DNA of 8,798 bases from Desulfuromonadales bacterium. Lineage in GTDB: Bacteria > Desulfobacterota > Desulfuromonadia > Desulfuromonadales > BM103. Positions within the stretch are counted from its first letter, which is position 1. Every line of letters begins with the position of its first letter. Position numbers and translations under genes: made by a program. The notes beneath the pieces were generated by a model, which was given only the letters and a program-made list of their open reading frames with translations, searched no databases and was not told where the DNA came from. Location of the stretch: contig JAOUDB010000082.1 in assembly GCA_029859485.1 (NCBI GenBank), forward strand, positions 1 to 8,798, in the 5' to 3' direction. Below, piece by piece: positions 5,269 through 8,798 of the stretch.

Positions 5269-6639
5269 ATGTCTTTACAGAAACGCTTTCAAAGGTCGCT
5301 TCTGAAGTCCGGTTGCATCCCTTCCGGCAGTCGCGTTCTTGTGGCTGTTTCCGGCGGTTTAGATTCGGTTGCTTTACTTACACTCCTTCATCAGCTGGCT
5401 GTTCCTCTACAAGTCTACCTTGAAGCGGCGCACCTTGATCACTCCTTGCGCCCTGAAAGCCGTGATGATGCACGCTTTGTTACAGAGTTGTGTGCCGGTC
5501 TTGGTGTTCACTTAACCCTGGAACGCCTAGATATAGCCGAGATGGCCCGGCAAAGAAAGAGCAACCTTGAGGAGACCGCCAGGGATGTGCGCCGTGATTT
5601 TCTGCTAAAAACTGCTCAGGTGCGTGGCTGTCATCTGGTCGCTCTTGGCCACCACGCAGATGACCAGTCGGAAACCTTCCTCCTGCGTCTTTTGCGCGGC
5701 AGTCGTGTCACAGGATTGGCTGGCATGAGGACAACAAACGGCTCTATTGTGCGGCCTCTGTTACCTTTCTCTCGTCAGGAACTTCTGGACTATGTCCAAT
5801 CGGAAGACCTTGCCTGGCGTGAGGATCTGAGCAATCTTGATCAAAGCTTCACACGCAACCGTATCCGTCATCAACTGCTTCCAGCTCTGACAGAATTCAA
5901 CCCGAATATACGTACGCAGCTTGTTGGCCTTTGTGAACAGATGCAGCAGGATGAAACTTTCTGGTCTGATCTGGTTGCTCGTGAGCTTCCAAAGTATGGC
6001 CAATGGCGGGGCGATGAATATGTTTTGAATCGTAATGGTCTGCTTGCTTTACCTCGGGCCTTGACGGGTCGTCTGGTCCGGGCCGCTTTGGCAGAAGTTC
6101 GTGGTGATTTGCGTGGTATCACTGCAGCCCATACTGCTGATATCATGACGCTACTCAATGAAGGGGGGCCGCAGAGAGCGCTGAACCTGCCCGGTGCCTG
6201 GGTCGCACGTCGATATGAAGTCCTTTTGTTGCGAAGAGAGGCTCCTGCAACTGTCGCCCCTTTTAACTGTGAGCTGACATCTGCCGGAGATTACTGTTTG
6301 TCGGAGAACCGAACCTTGAGCGTCACGCAGGAGGAGTCTCCTCTTGGCGAGAGCTGCAGCGTTGTTGATTTCTCCGCACTATCATTATCGTTCCCGTTGC
6401 ATGTCAGGAGTTGTAAGCCGGGAGATCGTTTTCGTCCTTCTGGGATGAAGGGAACAAAGAAACTTCAGGACCTCTTTGTTGATCTTAAGTTGACACGCGA
6501 GGAACGCCAGAACGCCTTGGTATTGGTCAAGGATAATGAGATCCTTTGGGTTGTCGGTATGCGTCGGTCTGAGGAGCAGAGACCTCTGCCGGGCGAGCAG
6601 GTTTTAAGGTTTGAAGTTAAGACTAGAATAGACTCATAA
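5269..6639 (+). CDS. tilS: tRNA(Ile)-lysidine synthase
   Basis: TilS uses ATP and lysine to convert C34 of the CAU anticodon of tRNA-Ile2 to lysidine, changing its amino-acid identity from Met to Ile and its codon from AUG to AUA; it is normally essential. The 456-residue length fits the full three-part form. The PP-loop ATP site is SGGLDS (residues 28-33). It is followed by HLDHSLRPESRDDA (55-68), NLEETARDVRRDF (99-111), the signature LGHHADDQSETFLLRLLRG (126-144) and FTRNRIRH (194-201). A TilS C-terminal domain lies around 370-450 (RSCKPGDRFRPSGMKGTKKL). ATG 5269 has AGGTG (5256-5260) eight bases upstream. It follows the CAT tRNA by 59 bases, separated by a strong hairpin, and could share its transcript. 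All key residues are intact. Confidence 0.95.
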   Translation: MSLQKRFQRSLLKSGCIPSGSRVLVAVSGGLDSVALLTLLHQLAVPLQVYLEAAHLDHSLRPESRDDARFVTELCAGLGVHLTLERLDIAEMARQRKSNLEETARDVRRDFLLKTAQVRGCHLVALGHHADDQSETFLLRLLRGSRVTGLAGMRTTNGSIVRPLLPFSRQELLDYVQSEDLAWREDLSNLDQSFTRNRIRHQLLPALTEFNPNIRTQLVGLCEQMQQDETFWSDLVARELPKYGQWRGDEYVLNRNGLLALPRALTGRLVRAALAEVRGDLRGITAAHTADIMTLLNEGGPQRALNLPGAWVARRYEVLLLRREAPATVAPFNCELTSAGDYCLSENRTLSVTQEESPLGESCSVVDFSALSLSFPLHVRSCKPGDRFRPSGMKGTKKLQDLFVDLKLTREERQNALVLVKDNEILWVVGMRRSEEQRPLPGEQVLRFEVKTRIDS

Positions 6640-6694
6640 TCGACTTGTGAAAGGCGTACCGATATGATAAAGTTCCCAGTGCTTTTAAAACGCC

Positions 6695-6718
6695 AAACAC
6701 CATATATTTCAGGTGTTT
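6695..6718. repeat. Inverted repeat around a possible -10 element upstream of ftsH
   Basis: AAACACC (6695-6701) and GGTGTTT (6712-6718) form a perfect 7-bp inverted repeat separated by 10 bases. The spacer contains TATATT (6703-6708), a 5-of-6 match to a sigma-70 -10 box, but no good -35 lies 17 bases upstream. The repeat ends eight bases before the ftsH ribosome binding site (6727). It could be an operator or a 5'-leader hairpin controlling ftsH. No known regulator site was recognised. Confidence 0.45.
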
Positions 6719-6736
6719 TCAGCCTTAGGGGGTAAC

Positions 6737-8584
6737 GTGAATCAGTTTTACAAAAATTTGGCTCTTTGGCTGGTCATCTCGTTAGTGATGATCATGCTGT
6801 TCAATATGATGACCCAGCAGGGTCGCGACCTCAAACCTGTTCCATATACGACCTTCCTGGCCGCCCTGGAAGAGGGTGAGATCGCAGATGTGACTATTCA
6901 GGGTTCCAACCTTGAGGGAACCTACGCTGATGGCTCGGCATTCAAGACTTATGCTCCGGATGATCCCGATCTGATCAGTATGTTGCGCGCGCAGGGTGTC
7001 GCCATTGAAGCCGAGCCCGATGAAGGCAACAGCTTTTGGATGTCTCTTTTGGTCTCGTGGGGACCTATCCTTCTCTTGATCGCCGTCTGGATCTTCTTTA
7101 TGCGACAGATGCAGTCTGGTGGTGGCAAGGCTATGAGCTTTGGTAAGAGTCGCGCCAAGCTGCTTAGTGAGTCTTCAGCCAAGATCACCTTCAACGACGT
7201 GGCTGGAATTGATGAAGCTAAGGATGAACTTGAAGAAGTCGTCGCTTTCCTGAAGGACCCAAAAAAGTTCTCCCGCCTCGGTGGGCGCATTCCGAAAGGT
7301 GTCTTGTTGGTCGGTGCTCCTGGAACAGGTAAAACCCTGCTGGGCAGAGCAATTGCCGGTGAAGCCGGTGTGCCGTTTTTCTCTATCTCTGGCTCTGACT
7401 TCGTCGAAATGTTTGTTGGCGTTGGTGCTAGTCGTGTGCGTGACCTTTTTGTGCAGGGGAAAAAAAATGCTCCCTGCATTATCTTCATCGATGAGATTGA
7501 CGCTGTCGGCCGCCATCGTGGTGCCGGAATGGGTGGTGGTCATGATGAGCGGGAGCAGACGCTCAACCAACTACTGGTTGAGATGGATGGCTTTGAGTCG
7601 AACGAGGGCGTTATTCTGATCGCTGCCACCAACCGTCCTGACGTTCTTGACCCGGCTTTGCTACGTCCCGGGCGTTTTGATCGCCAAGTGGTTGTGCCGC
7701 GTCCTGATGTACGAGGCCGGTTCAAAATTCTCCAGGTGCATGCACGTAAGGTTCCTTTGGGCGAGGATGTTGATCTCAACGTGATCGCCAAAGGCACGCC
7801 AGGGTTCTCTGGAGCTGATTTAGAAAACCTGGTTAATGAGGCGGCTCTTTTGGCCGCACGAGCCAACAAGGAAGAAGTCAATCGACAGGACCTTGAGAGT
7901 GCCAAGGACAAGGTCATGATGGGTGCCGAGCGGCGTTCCATGGTGATCACTGAGGAAGAAAAGAAAGTAACGGCCTACCACGAAGCAGGTCACGCTCTGG
8001 TGTCGATGTATACTCCGGGTGCCGATCCGGTTCACAAGGTTTCAATTATTCCTCGTGGCCGGGCTATGGGGGTCACCATGTACTTGCCCGCAGAGGAAAA
8101 GTACAACGAGACCAAGATAGGCCTGAATATTAAGATCCGCACCCTTCTCGGTGGACGGGTAGCCGAGGAACTGATCTTCGAGAGTGTTACCAGTGGTGCT
8201 TCTAATGATCTGGAGCGAGCGACAGCGATTGCCCGCAAGATGGTTTGTGAGTGGGGTATGAGCGACAAGCTTGGACCGCTGGCTTACGGAGAAAAAGAGG
8301 GCGGAGAGGTGTTCCTCGGTCGAGATTACGGCCATGTCAAAAACTACAGTGAGGCAACCGCGTGCGCCATTGATGCTGAAATTCGAAAGATTGTTGAAGA
8401 GAACTATAAGCATACTCAAGAGATACTTACCAAATACAAAGCTGGCTTGATTGAGGTCTCAGAGGCATTGCTTGAGCGCGAGAATATGGATGGTAGCGAG
8501 ATTAAGGCCATGCTCTTTGGTGAGGAAGTGCCTGCTGAAGACGTTGGCGACGCTCCTGTCGAGACAGCTGCAGTTGAGGAATGA
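6737..8584 (+). CDS. ftsH: ATP-dependent zinc metalloprotease FtsH
   Basis: This membrane-anchored hexameric AAA+ protease degrades unassembled membrane proteins and regulatory proteins. At 615 residues it has normal length. The order is TM helix 1 (about 8-24), a periplasmic domain (about 25-99), TM helix 2 (about 102-121), and the AAA+ module with Walker A GAPGTGKT (193-200), pore motif MFVGVG (225-230), Walker B IIFIDEID (248-255) and the second region of homology [18 protein letters not shown] (298-315). The M41 protease carries HEAGH (415-419) and the probable third zinc ligand D491 in [14 protein letters not shown] 6737 is chosen because it gives the usual N-terminus [12 protein letters not shown] and has AGGGGG (6727-6732) four bases upstream; another GTG at 6713 is in frame but lacks these. 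It lies 97 bases after tilS, possibly with its own control region, and overlaps folP by ATGA. All catalytic residues are intact. Confidence 0.97.
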   Translation: MNQFYKNLALWLVISLVMIMLFNMMTQQGRDLKPVPYTTFLAALEEGEIADVTIQGSNLEGTYADGSAFKTYAPDDPDLISMLRAQGVAIEAEPDEGNSFWMSLLVSWGPILLLIAVWIFFMRQMQSGGGKAMSFGKSRAKLLSESSAKITFNDVAGIDEAKDELEEVVAFLKDPKKFSRLGGRIPKGVLLVGAPGTGKTLLGRAIAGEAGVPFFSISGSDFVEMFVGVGASRVRDLFVQGKKNAPCIIFIDEIDAVGRHRGAGMGGGHDEREQTLNQLLVEMDGFESNEGVILIAATNRPDVLDPALLRPGRFDRQVVVPRPDVRGRFKILQVHARKVPLGEDVDLNVIAKGTPGFSGADLENLVNEAALLAARANKEEVNRQDLESAKDKVMMGAERRSMVITEEEKKVTAYHEAGHALVSMYTPGADPVHKVSIIPRGRAMGVTMYLPAEEKYNETKIGLNIKIRTLLGGRVAEELIFESVTSGASNDLERATAIARKMVCEWGMSDKLGPLAYGEKEGGEVFLGRDYGHVKNYSEATACAIDAEIRKIVEENYKHTQEILTKYKAGLIEVSEALLERENMDGSEIKAMLFGEEVPAEDVGDAPVETAAVEE

Positions 8585-8798
8585 ATAAAGGGTTAGTCGC
8601 ACATCATGGTTCGCTGCAAACCTATCTTGCCGGACGAACCTTGCGCCTCGATCTGCAGGCGCCTTGTATTGTCGGTGTCCTGAATGTGACGCCTGACTCA
8701 TTCTCGGATGGTGGTCGTTTTTGCTCAGTTGCTGAGGCTCTTGAACAGGCGCGTAGCATGGCCCGTGAGGGTGCTGCACTGATTGACATCGTTGGCGA
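8581..8798 (+). CDS. folP: Dihydropteroate synthase, N-terminal part (cut by window edge)
   Basis: FolP condenses p-aminobenzoate with hydroxymethyl-dihydropterin diphosphate in folate synthesis. Only 72 codons lie in the window, about a quarter of the gene. The DHPS signature [14 protein letters not shown] (residues 32-45) is perfect, and [11 protein letters not shown] (62-72) matches the next conserved block. That block usually reads D-I-G-G-E, so V71 is slightly unusual. The protein has an N-terminal extension of about 28 residues before the first strand. ATG 8581 overlaps the ftsH stop as ATGA. GAGGA (8576-8580) directly abuts the start and is too close to act as a normal ribosome site, so translational coupling to ftsH is likely. 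In Geobacter-like genomes folP follows ftsH, commonly ahead of c-di-AMP cyclase, ybbR and glmM genes; these would lie outside the window. Confidence 0.93.
   Translation, partial: MNKGLVAHHGSLQTYLAGRTLRLDLQAPCIVGVLNVTPDSFSDGGRFCSVAEALEQARSMAREGAALIDIVG

Noticed and set aside
6645..6673. Possible promoter TTGTGA-17 nt-TAAAGT before ftsH
   Set aside because: Both hexamers are only moderate matches and the AT-rich spacer offers several equal alternatives, so it was not called.
6682..6707. Heat-shock (sigma-32) promoter CTTTTAA...CACCATAT before ftsH
   Set aside because: The -10-like part is fair, but the -35-like part is poor and the spacing (about 9 nt) is too short.
6949..7488. Long minus-strand open frame within ftsH (and similar antisense frames in other genes)
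   Set aside because: These are shadows of strongly conserved plus-strand genes, with low-complexity translations and no family resemblance.

Overview
This 8.8 kb window looks like chromosomal core DNA from a Gram-negative bacterium of the Desulfuromonadia/Geobacter-Pelobacter type (former Deltaproteobacteria). That placement is an inference. It rests on the LPS heptosyltransferase beside a Trm112-like gene, the run tRNA(CAT)-tilS-ftsH-folP, and the close resemblance of the FtsH and radical SAM proteins to Geobacter-type sequences. All genes found are on the plus strand. No phage, transposase, CRISPR array or rRNA was seen.

Layout. 1-173: the window opens inside a non-coding stretch that ends in a clean intrinsic terminator. 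It may be the 3' half of a 6S RNA (low confidence). 174-438: spacer with a degenerate intergenic repeat and a good sigma-70-type promoter (383-411). 439-1664: a 56-residue Trm112/YcaR-type zinc protein, then waaF (inner-core LPS heptosyltransferase II), probably co-transcribed. 1665-1923: spacer mostly filled by a long imperfect palindrome of about 122 bp. 1924-3651: a B12-binding-type radical SAM protein of unknown function. 3652-3998: spacer holding a second palindromic structure and a 43-codon ORF that resembles the first membrane segment of a chemoreceptor. 3999-4772: an enoyl-CoA hydratase. 4773-5132: spacer with a promoter and several hairpins leading into a tRNA with anticodon CAT (5133-5209). 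5269-6639: tilS. 6737-8584: ftsH. 8581-end: the start of folP, overlapping ftsH by ATGA.

The genes fall into separate housekeeping units: envelope (waaF), a radical SAM enzyme of unknown role, fatty-acyl-CoA/beta-oxidation or butyrate chemistry (crotonase), and a translation/proteostasis/folate unit (tRNA, tilS, ftsH, folP). The coding genes are ordinary members of known families. The less explained material lies between them: two imperfect palindromes, the chemoreceptor-like mini-ORF, the structured tRNA leader and tRNA-tilS spacer, and an inverted repeat over a possible -10 element in front of ftsH. I do not see a convincing new multi-gene system here.
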